64,000 nucleotides of DNA from assembly GCF_004331035.1 (NCBI RefSeq), contig NZ_SJNT01000013.1, positions 1 to 64,000 of the forward strand, given 5' to 3'. The position numbers and the translations under genes are program-made. Numbering within the stretch: the first letter of the stretch is position 1; each line of letters begins with the position of its first letter. Source of the stretch: Acinetobacter sp. ANC 4910. Lineage in GTDB: Bacteria > Pseudomonadota > Gammaproteobacteria > Pseudomonadales > Moraxellaceae. Below are positions 45,070-55,078 of the stretch, piece by piece. The notes below the pieces were generated by a model that made no database searches, was not told the origin of the DNA, and was given only the letters and a program-made list of their open reading frames with translations.

Positions 45070-45235
45070 AGAAATAAAGCCTTGATTTCTAGAATAGAAA
45101 TAACACACAACCAACCACAAGCTATTGATTTTAAATAAAATAATAATATATTTTTATTTTAAGTGTATTTCCTATTTATTTTTTGTATGAAATTGTTTAA
45201 TAATACCAATTATGTTTCAAAACAGGCTTATTCCT

Positions 45236-45427
45236 ATGAGCTTAGTTCCAAAAGATTTTAATCAACGCCTAGTCCGTGAAATAACAATCATATTAATAAT
45301 TAAGGTTGTTATCTTACTCACGATTAAACACATCTGGTTTGATGCACCGACTATTCCCAAAAACTTTGACAATCAAGTTGCTGAGCGTATTGCTGGCAGT
45401 CCATCCCAAATCAAGGAGACACGTTGA
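45236..45427 (+). CDS. cydP: Cytochrome bd oxidase small subunit CydP
   Basis: 63 residues from ATG 45236 (ACAGG ahead; the ATG at 45212 has no ribosome site). One membrane helix ([20 protein letters not shown]) followed by a short periplasmic or cytoplasmic tail. The position directly upstream of cydA and the pattern FNQRLVREI match CydP. The protein is an accessory subunit of cytochrome bd. Its TGA overlaps the cydA ATG. Confidence 0.8.
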   Translation: MSLVPKDFNQRLVREITIILIIKVVILLTIKHIWFDAPTIPKNFDNQVAERIAGSPSQIKETR

Positions 45428-47007
45428 TGATTTCTGAAAGCGTGGTCGATCTTTCGCGGTTCCAATTTGCAATGACCGCGATGTATCACTTTATTTTTGT
45501 TCCACTTACTATTGGTATGGCTTTTATTCTTGCCATTATGGAAACGACTTATGTCATTTCTGGCAAAGAAATTTATAAAGACATGACCAAATTCTGGGGA
45601 AAACTCTTCGGGATTAACTTCGCACTCGGGGTAACAACAGGTTTAACAATGGAATTCCAGTTTGGTACAAACTGGGCTTACTACTCACATTATGTCGGCG
45701 ACATTTTTGGCGCACCATTGGCAATTGAAGGCCTAATGGCTTTCTTCTTAGAATCTACCTTTATTGGCTTGTTCTTCTTTGGTTGGGATCGACTTTCCAA
45801 AGTCCAGCATTTAGGTGTGACGTGGTTGGTTGCTCTGGGTTCCAATATGTCCGCCCTGTGGATTCTTGTTGCCAACGGCTGGATGCAAAACCCTGTTGGT
45901 TCTAAATTTAACTACGAAACCATGCGTATGGAGTTGGTCGATTTTGGGGCATTAATTTTCAACCCAGTCGCGCAGGTTAAGTTCGTACATACTGTTTCGG
46001 CAGGTTATGTAACTGGCTCAATCTTTGTATTGGCAATTTCAAGTTATTACCTGCTTAAAAAGCGCGATGTTCCATTTGCTCGTCGTTCTTTTGCAATCGC
46101 AGCAATCTTCGGCTTGGCATCAACACTCTCAGTAATTCTACTCGGGGATGAATCTGGATATGAGTTAGGTGATGTTCAGAAAACTAAACTCGCTGCTATT
46201 GAAGCTGAATGGGATACACACCCTGCACCTGCGCCATTTACACTGTTTGGTATTCCAAATAAAGAAACCATGACCACGGACTATGCAATTAAAGTTCCGT
46301 ATCTTATGGGTCTCATTGCAACACGTTCGACAACTAAAGAAGTCACAGGCATTAAAGACTTACTAGTTCAACATGAAAATCGTATTCGTAATGGTATGGT
46401 TGCATATTCTCAACTAGAAAAGCTTCGTGCAGGCGACACATCTCCTGAACTTATAGCTGCTTTCGAACACTCTCAAAAAGATTTAGGCTACGGTCTACTT
46501 TTGAAAAAATATACACCAAATGTAGTGGATGCATCTGAAGATCAAATCAAATCTGCTGCAAAAGACACGATTCCACACGTACCAAGCTTATTCTGGGCAT
46601 TCCGTGCCATGGTTGTGTCTGGTTTCCTTATGCTGTTGTTGTTTGCGCTAGCAACCTTTGCTGTAGCAAAACGCAATGCAGAAAACAAACCATGGTTACT
46701 GAAGTTCGCACTTTTCGCTCTACCTCTACCATGGGTTGCTGCACAAACAGGCTGGTATGTTGCAGAAGTGGGTCGTCAACCATGGACAATTGGTGAAGTA
46801 CTACCTACACATTTATCAGCATCTAGTTTAAGCACTGGTGATGTATGGGGTTCTATCGCTGCTTTGGCTGCGTTCTATACTGTACTTTTGATTATTGAAA
46901 TGTATTTAATGATCAAATTCTCACGCCTTGGTCCAAGTTCGCTTCATACTGGTAAATACCATTTTGAAAAACTTGAAGCAGCTCGCAATAAGGAGACTCA
47001 AGCATGA
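45427..47007 (+). CDS. cydA: Cytochrome bd ubiquinol oxidase subunit I
   Basis: 526 residues from ATG 45427, overlapping the cydP stop (TGATG) with AAGGAG before. Heme b/d ligands: the N-terminal histidine at 21 in [13 protein letters not shown], a second in [10 protein letters not shown], and the methionine in [21 protein letters not shown] is the family motif. The periplasmic Q-loop is of the long (E. coli bd-I) type, judging by total length. It oxidises quinol and reduces oxygen. Confidence 0.96.
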   Translation: MISESVVDLSRFQFAMTAMYHFIFVPLTIGMAFILAIMETTYVISGKEIYKDMTKFWGKLFGINFALGVTTGLTMEFQFGTNWAYYSHYVGDIFGAPLAIEGLMAFFLESTFIGLFFFGWDRLSKVQHLGVTWLVALGSNMSALWILVANGWMQNPVGSKFNYETMRMELVDFGALIFNPVAQVKFVHTVSAGYVTGSIFVLAISSYYLLKKRDVPFARRSFAIAAIFGLASTLSVILLGDESGYELGDVQKTKLAAIEAEWDTHPAPAPFTLFGIPNKETMTTDYAIKVPYLMGLIATRSTTKEVTGIKDLLVQHENRIRNGMVAYSQLEKLRAGDTSPELIAAFEHSQKDLGYGLLLKKYTPNVVDASEDQIKSAAKDTIPHVPSLFWAFRAMVVSGFLMLLLFALATFAVAKRNAENKPWLLKFALFALPLPWVAAQTGWYVAEVGRQPWTIGEVLPTHLSASSLSTGDVWGSIAALAAFYTVLLIIEMYLMIKFSRLGPSSLHTGKYHFEKLEAARNKETQA

Positions 47008-48149
47008 TCGAATATGAATTACTCAAAATTATCTGGTGGGTTCTGGTCGGTGTCCTTCTTATTGGCTTTGCCCTCACCGATGGCTTCGACATGGGCTCTA
47101 TGGCAATCATGCCATTTGTAGGTAAAACAGACGAAGAACGCCGTGCAGCCATCAACACGATCGCTCCGCACTGGGATGGCAATCAGGTTTGGTTTATTAC
47201 CGCAGGCGGGGCTTTATTCGCTGCATGGCCAATGGTATATGCAACAGCCTTCTCAGGCATGTATTGGGCATTATTACTAGTTTTATTTGCCTTATTTCTG
47301 CGACCAGTTGGCTTTGATTACCGATCTAAACTGCAAAATACAAAATGGCGTACGTCATGGGATTGGGGTTTAGCAATTGGTGGTGCTGTGCCTGCTCTGG
47401 TCTTTGGTGTGGCATTTGGCAACATGTTCTTAGGTGTACCATTTAGCTTGGACGACACAGTTCGCTCAACCTATACAGGTAGCTTTTTTGCCCTACTTAA
47501 CCCATTTGCTTTAGTCTGTGGCTTAGTCAGCTTGTCTATGCTGTGTGCACATGGTGGTGCATGGCTCATGCTCCGTACCGATGGTGATTTGCGTAAACGT
47601 TCAGCGCAAGCAACCAAACTCATGGGCATCGTTTATCTCATTTGTTTCTTAGGTGCTGGTGCTTGGTTGTACTTTGGTGGAATCGAAGGCTATACCTTAG
47701 TGACTCCATTTGACACCAATGGTGCGGCTAATCCATTGGCGAAAGAAGTCTTAACCAATGCCAATCATGGCTGGATGAACAACTACTCGACTTATCCTAT
47801 CACCATGCTTGCACCTATCGCAGGGATATTAGGTGGTTTAATTGTGGTGCTTGCAGCAAGCAAAAACAAAGCGGGCTTTAGCTTCTTAGGTTCAAGTTTA
47901 GCGGTCGTGGGTGCAATTTTAACTGCAGGTTTCGCTTTGTTCCCATTCTTAATGCCATCAAGTATTCAACCCGTTGCAAGCTTGACCATGTGGGATGCGG
48001 TTTCAAGTAAAACTACGTTAACCGTTATGACAGTTGCAGCATGTATCTTTGTACCACTCATTTTGTGCTACACCACTTGGTGTTACTACAAAATGTGGGG
48101 CGTTATTACCAAGAAACATATTCAAGAAAATTCACATAGCCTTTACTAA
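47004..48149 (+). CDS. cydB: Cytochrome bd ubiquinol oxidase subunit II
   Basis: 381 residues with about eight membrane helices. [11 protein letters not shown] and [20 protein letters not shown] are strictly conserved CydB motifs, followed by [11 protein letters not shown]. It overlaps cydA by four bases (ATGA), with AAGGAG before its ATG. It completes the quinol oxidase core with CydA. Confidence 0.96.
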   Translation: MIEYELLKIIWWVLVGVLLIGFALTDGFDMGSMAIMPFVGKTDEERRAAINTIAPHWDGNQVWFITAGGALFAAWPMVYATAFSGMYWALLLVLFALFLRPVGFDYRSKLQNTKWRTSWDWGLAIGGAVPALVFGVAFGNMFLGVPFSLDDTVRSTYTGSFFALLNPFALVCGLVSLSMLCAHGGAWLMLRTDGDLRKRSAQATKLMGIVYLICFLGAGAWLYFGGIEGYTLVTPFDTNGAANPLAKEVLTNANHGWMNNYSTYPITMLAPIAGILGGLIVVLAASKNKAGFSFLGSSLAVVGAILTAGFALFPFLMPSSIQPVASLTMWDAVSSKTTLTVMTVAACIFVPLILCYTTWCYYKMWGVITKKHIQENSHSLY

Positions 48150-48172
48150 GGCAATGCTTAGGAGAATAAATT

Positions 48173-48274
48173 ATGTGGTATTTTGCATGGATTCTCGGTA
48201 TTTTGATGGCATGCTTTGCTGGTGTACTCAGTGCCCTATATATCGAACATCATCAAGATTTAGATGAGGAATAA
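48173..48274 (+). CDS. cydX: Cytochrome bd-I small subunit CydX
   Basis: 33 residues; a short gene easily missed. The start is ATG 48173 with TTAGGAG before it. The protein is a single helix beginning MWYFAWILGILMAC, the typical CydX sequence, and ending with an acidic tail DLDEE. It stabilises the heme d site of the CydAB complex. It lies 23 bases after cydB and 3 bases before ybgE. Confidence 0.92.
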   Translation: MWYFAWILGILMACFAGVLSALYIEHHQDLDEE

Positions 48275-48277
48275 AAC

Positions 48278-48577
48278 ATGACTGAAGTAGCAATGACAAC
48301 AGAACAGCCGAAAAAACCCAATAAGTTTATAATGGCGGTGTCCTTTTTGTTGGCATTGCCTCTCGCAGCAGTCCTGTTAATTCATCCAAGTGCAATGCTC
48401 GATGCTAATGGTGAATATAGCCATCGCGCCATGATGTTTATCATGATTGGCATTTCAGGTGGTTTCATTTACGGCGTAGGATTTATCCCCCGCTTTTGGC
48501 TCTGGAAGTGGCTATTTAGCCCTCTTATTGCTTGGCCCCTCATGTTATGGGGATATTACACTTGGTTTCTCGCCTAA
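48278..48577 (+). CDS. ybgE: Cyd operon protein YbgE
   Basis: 99 residues with three membrane helices and the sequence of the YbgE family (AMMFIMIGISGGFIYGVGFI and a W-rich end, LMLWGYYTWFLA). It is conserved at this place after cydX, with unknown role in bd oxidase assembly. GAGGAATAAAAC before the ATG overlaps the cydX stop. Confidence 0.88.
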   Translation: MTEVAMTTEQPKKPNKFIMAVSFLLALPLAAVLLIHPSAMLDANGEYSHRAMMFIMIGISGGFIYGVGFIPRFWLWKWLFSPLIAWPLMLWGYYTWFLA

Positions 48578-48581
48578 TTTT

Positions 48582-48607
48582 AAAGCCTTCTTCATGAGGG
48601 CTTTTTT
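48582..48607 (+). terminator. Terminator of the cyd operon
   Basis: AAAGCCTTC and GAGGGCTTT form the stem (one G:U), loop TTCAT, followed by six Ts, five bases after the ybgE stop. Confidence 0.82.
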
Positions 48608-48618
48608 AATATCATTAT

Positions 48619-49155
48619 TTATTTAATATTCTTGAGCATTTGCTGTAACTCAATATGCCTTAATGGCTGACCTACATTTGCGTCAAGAGGATAAGATATT
48701 TTAAGGTCAGTGGGTCTGTAGCCACGACGCTGATAATAGGCCAGCAATTCGGTGCGTATATCCAATACAAACATCACATATACATCAAGATTGGGTTGAA
48801 TCAACAGTGCCTGTGCTTCTGCAAAAGACAATACTGTTTTACCAATTCCTGTGTTTTGAAAGATCGGATCTACACAAAAAGTTCCAATTTCGACTTCATT
48901 GTGATTAAAAGTTAAACCAATACAAGCAACTATTGATAAGGTAGATAAATCATTGTCGATTTCGGCAACATATAAATGGAAATTCTGATCTGCTAAAGCC
49001 TGTTGCAATTGTTGTTCATCAATTCTCGACCCTGAAACAAGCTTGGCTTCATTGGTCCAGCTTCGAGCAGTATCGTGACGATATGCACGATTAATTAAAT
49101 ACAGCAATTGTTCCACATCTTTTAATTCTGCTTTACGAAATTTTAATGGCTGCAT
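48619..49155 (-). CDS. GNAT-family N-acetyltransferase
   Basis: 178 residues. The GNAT core is in VEIGTFCVDPIFQNTGIGKT (QNTGIG acetyl-CoA loop), with VYMFVLDIRTELLAYYQRRG in the C-terminal half. It carries no sign of a peptide or drug specificity. It faces ybgE and has aroC upstream in the same direction. The CTTAGGCTATT motif lies 98 bases upstream of its ATG. Confidence 0.82.
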   Translation of the reverse strand: MQPLKFRKAELKDVEQLLYLINRAYRHDTARSWTNEAKLVSGSRIDEQQLQQALADQNFHLYVAEIDNDLSTLSIVACIGLTFNHNEVEIGTFCVDPIFQNTGIGKTVLSFAEAQALLIQPNLDVYVMFVLDIRTELLAYYQRRGYRPTDLKISYPLDANVGQPLRHIELQQMLKNIK

Positions 49156-49252
49156 AAAGTCTACCCTTGAATACTTATTTAAAATTAAGGTGTAAAAATT
49201 AACTCAAACCTAGTGATTGAGTGTTTCTTATGAATTTATAATGACATCAATG

Positions 49253-49263
49253 CTTAGGCTATT
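49253..49263 (-). repeat. CTTAGGCTATT motif, copy upstream of the GNAT gene
   Basis: The third intergenic copy, again oriented like a leftward upstream element. Identical to those at 1949 and 15702. Confidence 0.4.
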
Positions 49264-49278
49264 TTAAATTAAGCTATA

Positions 49279-49306
49279 AAAAACCAGTTCAAGCGAACTG
49301 GTTTTT
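49279..49306 (-). terminator. Terminator of aroC
   Basis: AAAAACCAGTTC and GAACTGGTTTTT pair perfectly (12 bp) around AAGC, seven bases after the aroC stop, with a U-run on the leftward strand. Confidence 0.9.
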
Positions 49307-49313
49307 GTGCAAA

Positions 49314-50408
49314 TTATTTAGGTTCAATCGGTGCAAATGGCGCAACAACATCAGCATTCTGTGCACGATGACGCATGAAATGATCCATCAGCACAATCGC
49401 AAACATTGCTTCTGCAATTGGTGTAGCGCGCACACCAACACATGGATCATGGCGGCCTTTTGTAAGGACATCTGTGTTTTCACGATCGATATTAATCGTT
49501 TTACCTGCTGTGGTAATACTTGCAGTTGGTTTTAATGCAATTGCAACACGAATGGTTTGACCACTCGAAATGCCACCAAGAATCCCACCAGCATGATTTG
49601 CCAAAAAGCCATTTGTGGTTAATTCGTCACGTGTTTCGTGCCCAAACTGTTCCGCTACAGCAAAACCATCGCCAATTTCGACCCCTTTTACGGCGTTAAT
49701 TGACATCATCGCATGGGCAATATCTGCATCTAAACGATCAAATACTGGCTCACCCCAACCCACAGGAACATTTTCAGCCAAAATTTCTAATTTTGCACCA
49801 CAGCTTGTGCCTTGCTCGCGTAAAGAAGTCACTAGGGCTTCAAAACGTGACACTGCATCGACATCGCCACAGAAAAATGGATTATTTGGAACTTCATTCC
49901 AATCTAACTTTTCTGCTTTTTCGGTACCAATTTGGGTGACATGACCACGGATTAAAATTCCGAATTTTTCTGCAAGGTATTTCTTCGCAATAGCTCCCGC
50001 AGCAACACGCATCGCTGTTTCACGCGCACTTGAACGACCACCACCACGATAATCACGGAATCCGTACTTTTGCGTGTAAGTGTAGTCAGCATGCCCAGGT
50101 CGGAAAGTTTGTGCAATATTGCCATAATCCTTAGATTTTTGATCTGTATTGCGAATTAATAAACCAATTGGTGTACCTGTGGTTTTACCTTCAAAAACCC
50201 CTGAAATAATTTCAACTTCATCAGGTTCTTTACGTTGCGTGGCAAATTTCGAGGTTCCCGGTTTACGACGATCTAAATCTTTTTGTAAATCTTCGGCAGA
50301 AAGCTCAAGCCCTGGTGGAACGCCATCCACAATTGCCATCAAGCCTACACCATGAGATTCACCACAGGTCGTTACACGGAAGAGTTGTCCAATACTATTA
50401 CCTGCCAT
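49314..50408 (-). CDS. aroC: Chorismate synthase
   Basis: 364 residues from ATG 50408, with AGGAG eight bases ahead (an upstream GTG is in frame). CGESHG at the N-terminus, [14 protein letters not shown], and [16 protein letters not shown] are the three AroC signatures. It converts 5-enolpyruvylshikimate-3-phosphate to chorismate and needs reduced FMN. Twelve bases after prmB, so the two are co-transcribed, as in many gammaproteobacteria. Confidence 0.97.
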   Translation of the reverse strand: MAGNSIGQLFRVTTCGESHGVGLMAIVDGVPPGLELSAEDLQKDLDRRKPGTSKFATQRKEPDEVEIISGVFEGKTTGTPIGLLIRNTDQKSKDYGNIAQTFRPGHADYTYTQKYGFRDYRGGGRSSARETAMRVAAGAIAKKYLAEKFGILIRGHVTQIGTEKAEKLDWNEVPNNPFFCGDVDAVSRFEALVTSLREQGTSCGAKLEILAENVPVGWGEPVFDRLDADIAHAMMSINAVKGVEIGDGFAVAEQFGHETRDELTTNGFLANHAGGILGGISSGQTIRVAIALKPTASITTAGKTINIDRENTDVLTKGRHDPCVGVRATPIAEAMFAIVLMDHFMRHRAQNADVVAPFAPIEPK

Positions 50409-50420
50409 GTTCACAACTCC

Positions 50421-51431
50421 TTATGCTTGAACAGATTGAATGAATAAATCACGGAATTGGCGACATTGTGCAGCAGTTAAAGCAAAGATGCCTGAACCAC
50501 CTTTTTGGAATTTTAACCAATGGAAATCAATAGTATTGAAATTCTGTTTCATTGCCCATTCAGAATTACCAACTTCAATGACAATCAAACCATTTTCAGT
50601 TAAGTAATCCGCAGCTTGCGCCAACATTTTACGCACTAAATCCAGACCATCTTGTCCAGCAGCCAAAGCCAACTCTGGTTCATGGCGGAATTCATCAGGT
50701 AAATCTGCCATATCTTCCGCATCCACATACGGTGGGTTCGATACAATCAAGTCATACTGATTTTCGGCAGGAACTTTCGCAAACAAATCTGACTCTAATA
50801 GCGCAACTTGATACTGCTTGTCGTGATGTTCGGCATTAATTGAAGCAACTTCTAATGCTTCTTTTGAAATATCGGTTGCATCTACTTCCGAATCTGGAAA
50901 TGCATAAGCCAAAGCAATGGCGATACAACCTGAACCAGTACACATATCTAAAATGCGTTGCGGTGTTTTAGGCTGAGTATTGACTGGAAGATTATTGTCC
51001 GCTGCACGCATTTCACCGTTTTCATCTAAACAGTAAGGTGCAAAACGGTTTTCAATGAGTTCAGCAATTGGCGAACGCGGAATAAGTACACGCTCATCCA
51101 CATAAAATGGCTTATTAAAGAAATAAGCCAAATTCAATAGATATGAAGTGGGTACTTTTTCATTAATACGGCGTTCAAGTAACTGTAGAAATTCTGCTTT
51201 TTCACTTGCTAATAATTTTGCATCCAAAATTTGTGAATCGGCATTCCAATCCAAAGATAAGGTTTGTAATACCAACGCTGAACTTTCAGCGAAAAAGTCT
51301 TCTGTACCTTGACCTAAGTGTGCATCGTATTGACGTAATGCTGTTACCCCAAAACGGATAAAATCACGAATAGTGGTAAGGGTTTCAGCGGCTTCCTGTA
51401 AATGTTCAGGGCTAATAGTCGGTCGATCCAC
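50421..51431 (-). CDS. prmB: 50S ribosomal protein L3 glutamine methyltransferase
   Basis: 336 residues. SAM-binding CTGSGCIAIALA at 164-175 and the amide-methyltransferase motif NPPY at 232-235. It methylates a glutamine of ribosomal protein L3. It starts with GTG 51431 preceded by GGAG. The N-terminus is somewhat longer than in E. coli PrmB (310). First gene of the prmB-aroC unit. Confidence 0.93.
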   Translation of the reverse strand: MDRPTISPEHLQEAAETLTTIRDFIRFGVTALRQYDAHLGQGTEDFFAESSALVLQTLSLDWNADSQILDAKLLASEKAEFLQLLERRINEKVPTSYLLNLAYFFNKPFYVDERVLIPRSPIAELIENRFAPYCLDENGEMRAADNNLPVNTQPKTPQRILDMCTGSGCIAIALAYAFPDSEVDATDISKEALEVASINAEHHDKQYQVALLESDLFAKVPAENQYDLIVSNPPYVDAEDMADLPDEFRHEPELALAAGQDGLDLVRKMLAQAADYLTENGLIVIEVGNSEWAMKQNFNTIDFHWLKFQKGGSGIFALTAAQCRQFRDLFIQSVQA

Positions 51432-51713
51432 TTAAGGCGTCTCCAAAGTTCAGAATCATAAAAACGGCTTATGATACCTTGTTTTGCCTGATTTTATAAT
51501 GCTTAACTGCGTTTCTTCTCTATTTCATTCCATTTTTCAATCACCTGTAATTTTATTCAGAACCAGCTTTTATCGAACGATCTCAGGCATTGTATTTTAT
51601 AGGTTTGCATCTTAATAAACAGATACAAAACTTTCACCATTCTCGCCAAAAGTAACTTGAATTAGGGACTTTCGAGACTTATATATAGCTCACTATTTAC
51701 TCCTTTTCTTGAT

Positions 51714-52016
51714 ATGAGCTATAAACACAACAATCTTATGGCAATGCGCCAAAACTATTGGAACAACGAGTCTTCAGATGTTCTTTCTGAAAAATTATTT
51801 TTAATGCAGCAATTGTCCGAACATCAGGTTTTTAATAGCCCAACTTTAGATGATGCAAAATATTTATTTTTTAGCTTACCGAGTATCGTAATTGTTAAAG
51901 GCTATGCACATGGTTTTACTCACATTAGCGTACAAAACATGATTACGACCTATATTCAAAGCCATAAGGTACAACTCTCGAACAAAGAATCACTAAAAAT
52001 AAAATTTCATATGTAA
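51714..52016 (+). CDS. Hypothetical protein, 100 aa
   Basis: A soluble protein with no motif, starting MSYKHNNLMAMRQNYW and a central stretch LFFSLPSIVIVKGYAHGFTH. It lies alone between prmB and the ABC1 kinase. The ATG at 51714 has no clear ribosome site. Function unknown, and a chance ORF is possible. Confidence 0.5.
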   Translation: MSYKHNNLMAMRQNYWNNESSDVLSEKLFLMQQLSEHQVFNSPTLDDAKYLFFSLPSIVIVKGYAHGFTHISVQNMITTYIQSHKVQLSNKESLKIKFHM

Positions 52017-52163
52017 ACAGAACGCCCTGATTCTCTATAAACTTAGATGCAGTTCCAAAAAAACCGTGTCATTCAGCAAGTTGAACTTTTTTAATACGTG
52101 AAGACGCGTTAATATCAGTTACAATTAACTTTTCTGTGAATTGCTGATTAAGGATTGCATTGA

Positions 52164-53537
52164 ATGTCAGATCAGAATGATAAGCTCAAACAACTTAAAA
52201 CCTCCTCTATGGATCGTCGCTTATCTATTGCAAAAGCATCCTTACTGGCGGGAACACGTTGGGCGGCATCCAATGCGACATCAATGTTCTCAAGCGAAGC
52301 TGAAAAAGAAAAAAAACGTAAACAAGCCATGAGAGAACAGGCTAACTATTTAGTGGCTGAAATTGGCAAGCTAAAAGGTTCAATTGTAAAAATTGGACAA
52401 ATGATGGCGCTATATGGCGAACATTTCTTGCCAGAAGAAATTACTCAAGCGTTAAATACCCTAAATAACCAAACCGTTGCACTGGCTTGGCCTGCAATTA
52501 AGCAGCATTTAGAGCAACAACTGGGTGATAAAATTCATGAACTGACCATTGATCATGAGCCACTGGGTACAGCGTCATTGGCGCAAGTTCATCGTGCAAC
52601 ACGTAAATCGGACGGATTAGAACTGGTACTGAAAATTCAATATCCAGGTGTTGCTGATGCAATTGATTCCGATATGAGTTTGTTTAAAAACATGCTCAAA
52701 TTGACGCGCATGGTTCCGCAAACCCGTGAATTTGATCAGTGGTTTGATGAAGTGCGCGAAATGATGCATCGTGAAGTAAGTTATGATATTGAGGCTGCAA
52801 CCACCAGACGCTTTGCTGAACGCCTGAAAGATGATCCTCGTTATATCGTGCCAGAAATTGTTGATGAATTTTGTACCAATCAGATTCTATGCATGACGTT
52901 TGAACGTGGTGTGCCCATTAACAGCCCTGTGATGCTTTCCTTGCCGCAAGATCGTCGTAATCTTTTAGGTGAAGCTTCTTTAGAAATTGCTGTGCGCGAA
53001 ATTTTCGAATGGGGTGAAATGCAAACCGATCCTAATTTTGGCAACTACTTGGTTCGCTTGGGAGATGGAGATCAACAACCTGATCAAATTGTCTTACTCG
53101 ACTTTGGTGCCATTCGTCAGTTCGATCAGCACCTGCTCAATGTTGCTCGCAATCTTATTCATGCAGGTTATCTGCATGATCCGCAAGCCATGGTGACTGC
53201 CATGACTGGCTATGATTTCTTTGACTCAATTCCGCAAAGTATTAAACCCGATATGGCGAAGGTTTTCTTATTGGCAACCGAAGCATTTAGCTGTCCTGCG
53301 AATAATAAAGATTTACCTGCTGGCGTTATGGATGAACATTACCGCTACGACTGGAAGAAGAGCCTGTTACATAGCCGTGTCATGCAGCAAGCATCTAAGT
53401 CGATGGCTTCACGTTATTTCAGTGTTCCACCGAAAGAATTTATGTTTATTAGTCGTAAATTTATCGGTGCATATACTTTTATGACTGTGATTGATGCCAA
53501 AACCAATGTCCGCGACATGATTAAATCTTTTATTTAA
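52164..53537 (+). CDS. ABC1/UbiB-family atypical kinase-like protein
   Basis: 457 residues. The family's KxGQ motif is K76-IGQ in GSIVKIGQMM, the alanine-rich loop is GTASLAQVHRA, the catalytic segment QTDPNFGNYL and DFG in VLLDFGAIRQF. No C-terminal membrane helix is seen, unlike E. coli UbiB. The family supports ubiquinone synthesis or lipid homeostasis. It is not next to other ubi genes, so a general role is all that can be said. AAGGA lies upstream. Confidence 0.88.
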   Translation: MSDQNDKLKQLKTSSMDRRLSIAKASLLAGTRWAASNATSMFSSEAEKEKKRKQAMREQANYLVAEIGKLKGSIVKIGQMMALYGEHFLPEEITQALNTLNNQTVALAWPAIKQHLEQQLGDKIHELTIDHEPLGTASLAQVHRATRKSDGLELVLKIQYPGVADAIDSDMSLFKNMLKLTRMVPQTREFDQWFDEVREMMHREVSYDIEAATTRRFAERLKDDPRYIVPEIVDEFCTNQILCMTFERGVPINSPVMLSLPQDRRNLLGEASLEIAVREIFEWGEMQTDPNFGNYLVRLGDGDQQPDQIVLLDFGAIRQFDQHLLNVARNLIHAGYLHDPQAMVTAMTGYDFFDSIPQSIKPDMAKVFLLATEAFSCPANNKDLPAGVMDEHYRYDWKKSLLHSRVMQQASKSMASRYFSVPPKEFMFISRKFIGAYTFMTVIDAKTNVRDMIKSFI

Positions 53538-53545
53538 TTTGTTCA

Positions 53546-53575
53546 GACTAGAATGGCAACTTTGTCATTCTAGTC
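53546..53575. repeat. 10-bp inverted repeat after the ABC1 kinase gene
   Basis: GACTAGAATG and CATTCTAGTC pair perfectly, with a partly self-pairing centre (GCAAC/TTTGT). It lies nine bases after the stop. It has no T-run, so it is a weak or Rho-aided terminator. Confidence 0.6.
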
Positions 53576-53668
53576 AATACATTCCCTATTACCACAATTT
53601 AACTAAAAATATTAATAATATAAATCAGTGTCTTAAATCCAAATACCCTATTAGTTTACCGTTTATCT

Positions 53669-53721
53669 TTGACAATTGAGTATGTCAACAATGACATGGT
53701 TTTTTGTATAGCGTCATGTCA
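53669..53721. promoter_or_regulatory. Cluster of TGACA/TGTCA half-sites upstream of the acyl-CoA dehydrogenase pair
   Basis: TTGACA (53669), TGTCAA (53683), TGACATG (53692) and CATGTCA (53715) form two inverted pairs, 8 and 16 bases apart internally, ending 40 bases before the first start codon. This pattern looks like an operator. The identity of the regulator is not known. Confidence 0.4.
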
Positions 53722-53760
53722 GCATAAAAATAGCAATAATGCTCATATGGAACGAAAATA

Positions 53761-55056
53761 ATGACAAATATGGTCAATAAGGCACAAGGATTAGGTTTAT
53801 CGCTCATTACAAAAATTGCTGGAAGCGACGTTCTGGATCAACTTAAGCTCAGAAAATTTTTAGAAAAATCATTATATCAAGGCTCTAAAACTAGTTTTAA
53901 GGCACTGAGTAAAACACAAAAAGTTTTTAACAGTGCGGAACATCATCCTAAGCAGCGCCTACCTAGTCAGCAAAAATCTCTGTTCGATTTAAGTTTAACC
54001 ACAGAACAGCAAATGACCTGTGATGCCATGAGTCAGTTTGCGACTGAAGTCCTCTACCCGCTTGCCCATCAAGCCGATCATCAAGAGCAGTTCCCTCCGC
54101 AACTCTGGGCGCACATTGATGAATTGGGTTTAAATTATTATGCATTACCTGAATCCTTTGGTGGTGTTGCCACTGAAAAAGACATCATCAGTCATATCTT
54201 AATTGCAGAACATTTAGCCAAAGGCGATTTCAGCCTAACCGCAGGCATGCTCTCAACGTTTAGTGTGATTAATGCCATAACACAATGGGGTTCCGAACAG
54301 ATACAAGACCGTTATTTATCTGCATTTGCTGAAGATAGTGAAGTCAGAGCCAGCTTTGCTGTCCAAGAAAATACGCCTGCATTCAATCCAATGCAGCTTA
54401 AAACCAAAGCTCTCAACAATGGTGGTCAATTTTATTTAAGTGGTGAAAAAACACTGGTAATGTTAGGTGAAACTGCCGATGTATTGATTGTAAGTGCTGA
54501 ATTTCAAGGTCGACCAGATGTATTTGTGGTCAAACGCGATGCTTCTATTCGTGCTCAGAAAAATCCCGCAATGGGCTTAAAAGCTACGGAAACCATGACT
54601 TTACAATTTAATCAAACCCCTGCCGAACGCTTAGGCGACGATGACTTTGATTACACCGCTTTTATAGATCAAGGAAATCTCATGTGGTGTGCCATGGCTG
54701 TAGGCACTTGTGAAGCAGTAAAACAATACTGTATTCGCTATGCCAATGAACGAACCGCCTTTGGTGAACCGATTTCTCATCGTCAAAGTGTGGCTTTTAT
54801 GATTGCGGATATGGCGATTGAAATTGATGCCATGCGTATGTTGGTGTTGAATGCGGCAAGTTTGGCAGAAGCAGGTAACCCTTATCATCGTGAAGCGTAT
54901 CTTGCTCGTTTACTCTGTGCAGAAAAAACAATGAAAATAGGCACAGACGGCGTGCAAATTTTGGGTGGACATGGCTTCACCAAAGAACATCCTGTAGAGC
55001 GTTGGTATCGTGATTTACGTGCTACGGCCATCTTACATTCAGGTTTACACGCTTAA
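53761..55056 (+). CDS. Acyl-CoA dehydrogenase-like protein, atypical active site
   Basis: 431 residues with an N-terminal extension of about 75 residues ahead of the acyl-CoA dehydrogenase fold. RTAFGEPISHRQSVAFMIAD and VQILGGHGFTKEHP are family motifs. Where most members have TEPxxGSD it reads SFAVQENTPAF, and where the catalytic Glu-Gly-Thr loop is expected it reads AILHSGLHA and ends at once. It may therefore be a non-catalytic partner of the next gene's product. Starts 22 bases before that ATG. Confidence 0.82.
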   Translation: MTNMVNKAQGLGLSLITKIAGSDVLDQLKLRKFLEKSLYQGSKTSFKALSKTQKVFNSAEHHPKQRLPSQQKSLFDLSLTTEQQMTCDAMSQFATEVLYPLAHQADHQEQFPPQLWAHIDELGLNYYALPESFGGVATEKDIISHILIAEHLAKGDFSLTAGMLSTFSVINAITQWGSEQIQDRYLSAFAEDSEVRASFAVQENTPAFNPMQLKTKALNNGGQFYLSGEKTLVMLGETADVLIVSAEFQGRPDVFVVKRDASIRAQKNPAMGLKATETMTLQFNQTPAERLGDDDFDYTAFIDQGNLMWCAMAVGTCEAVKQYCIRYANERTAFGEPISHRQSVAFMIADMAIEIDAMRMLVLNAASLAEAGNPYHREAYLARLLCAEKTMKIGTDGVQILGGHGFTKEHPVERWYRDLRATAILHSGLHA

Positions 55057-55078
55057 AATAATAATCAGGACAATAGCC

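Larger units (their letters stand above)
44682..45235. other. 554-base intergenic region before the cytochrome bd operon
   Basis: No protein-coding frame of substance is seen. From left to right it holds a 9-bp tandem repeat (44748-44783), a 7-bp inverted repeat (GCTCAAG at 44812, CTTGAGC at 44824), then a very AT-rich stretch with TTTTAGTC boxes at 44988, 45027 and 45062 up to the cydP start. This is presumably the cyd promoter region. No FNR/Anr-type palindrome is recognisable. Confidence 0.6.
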
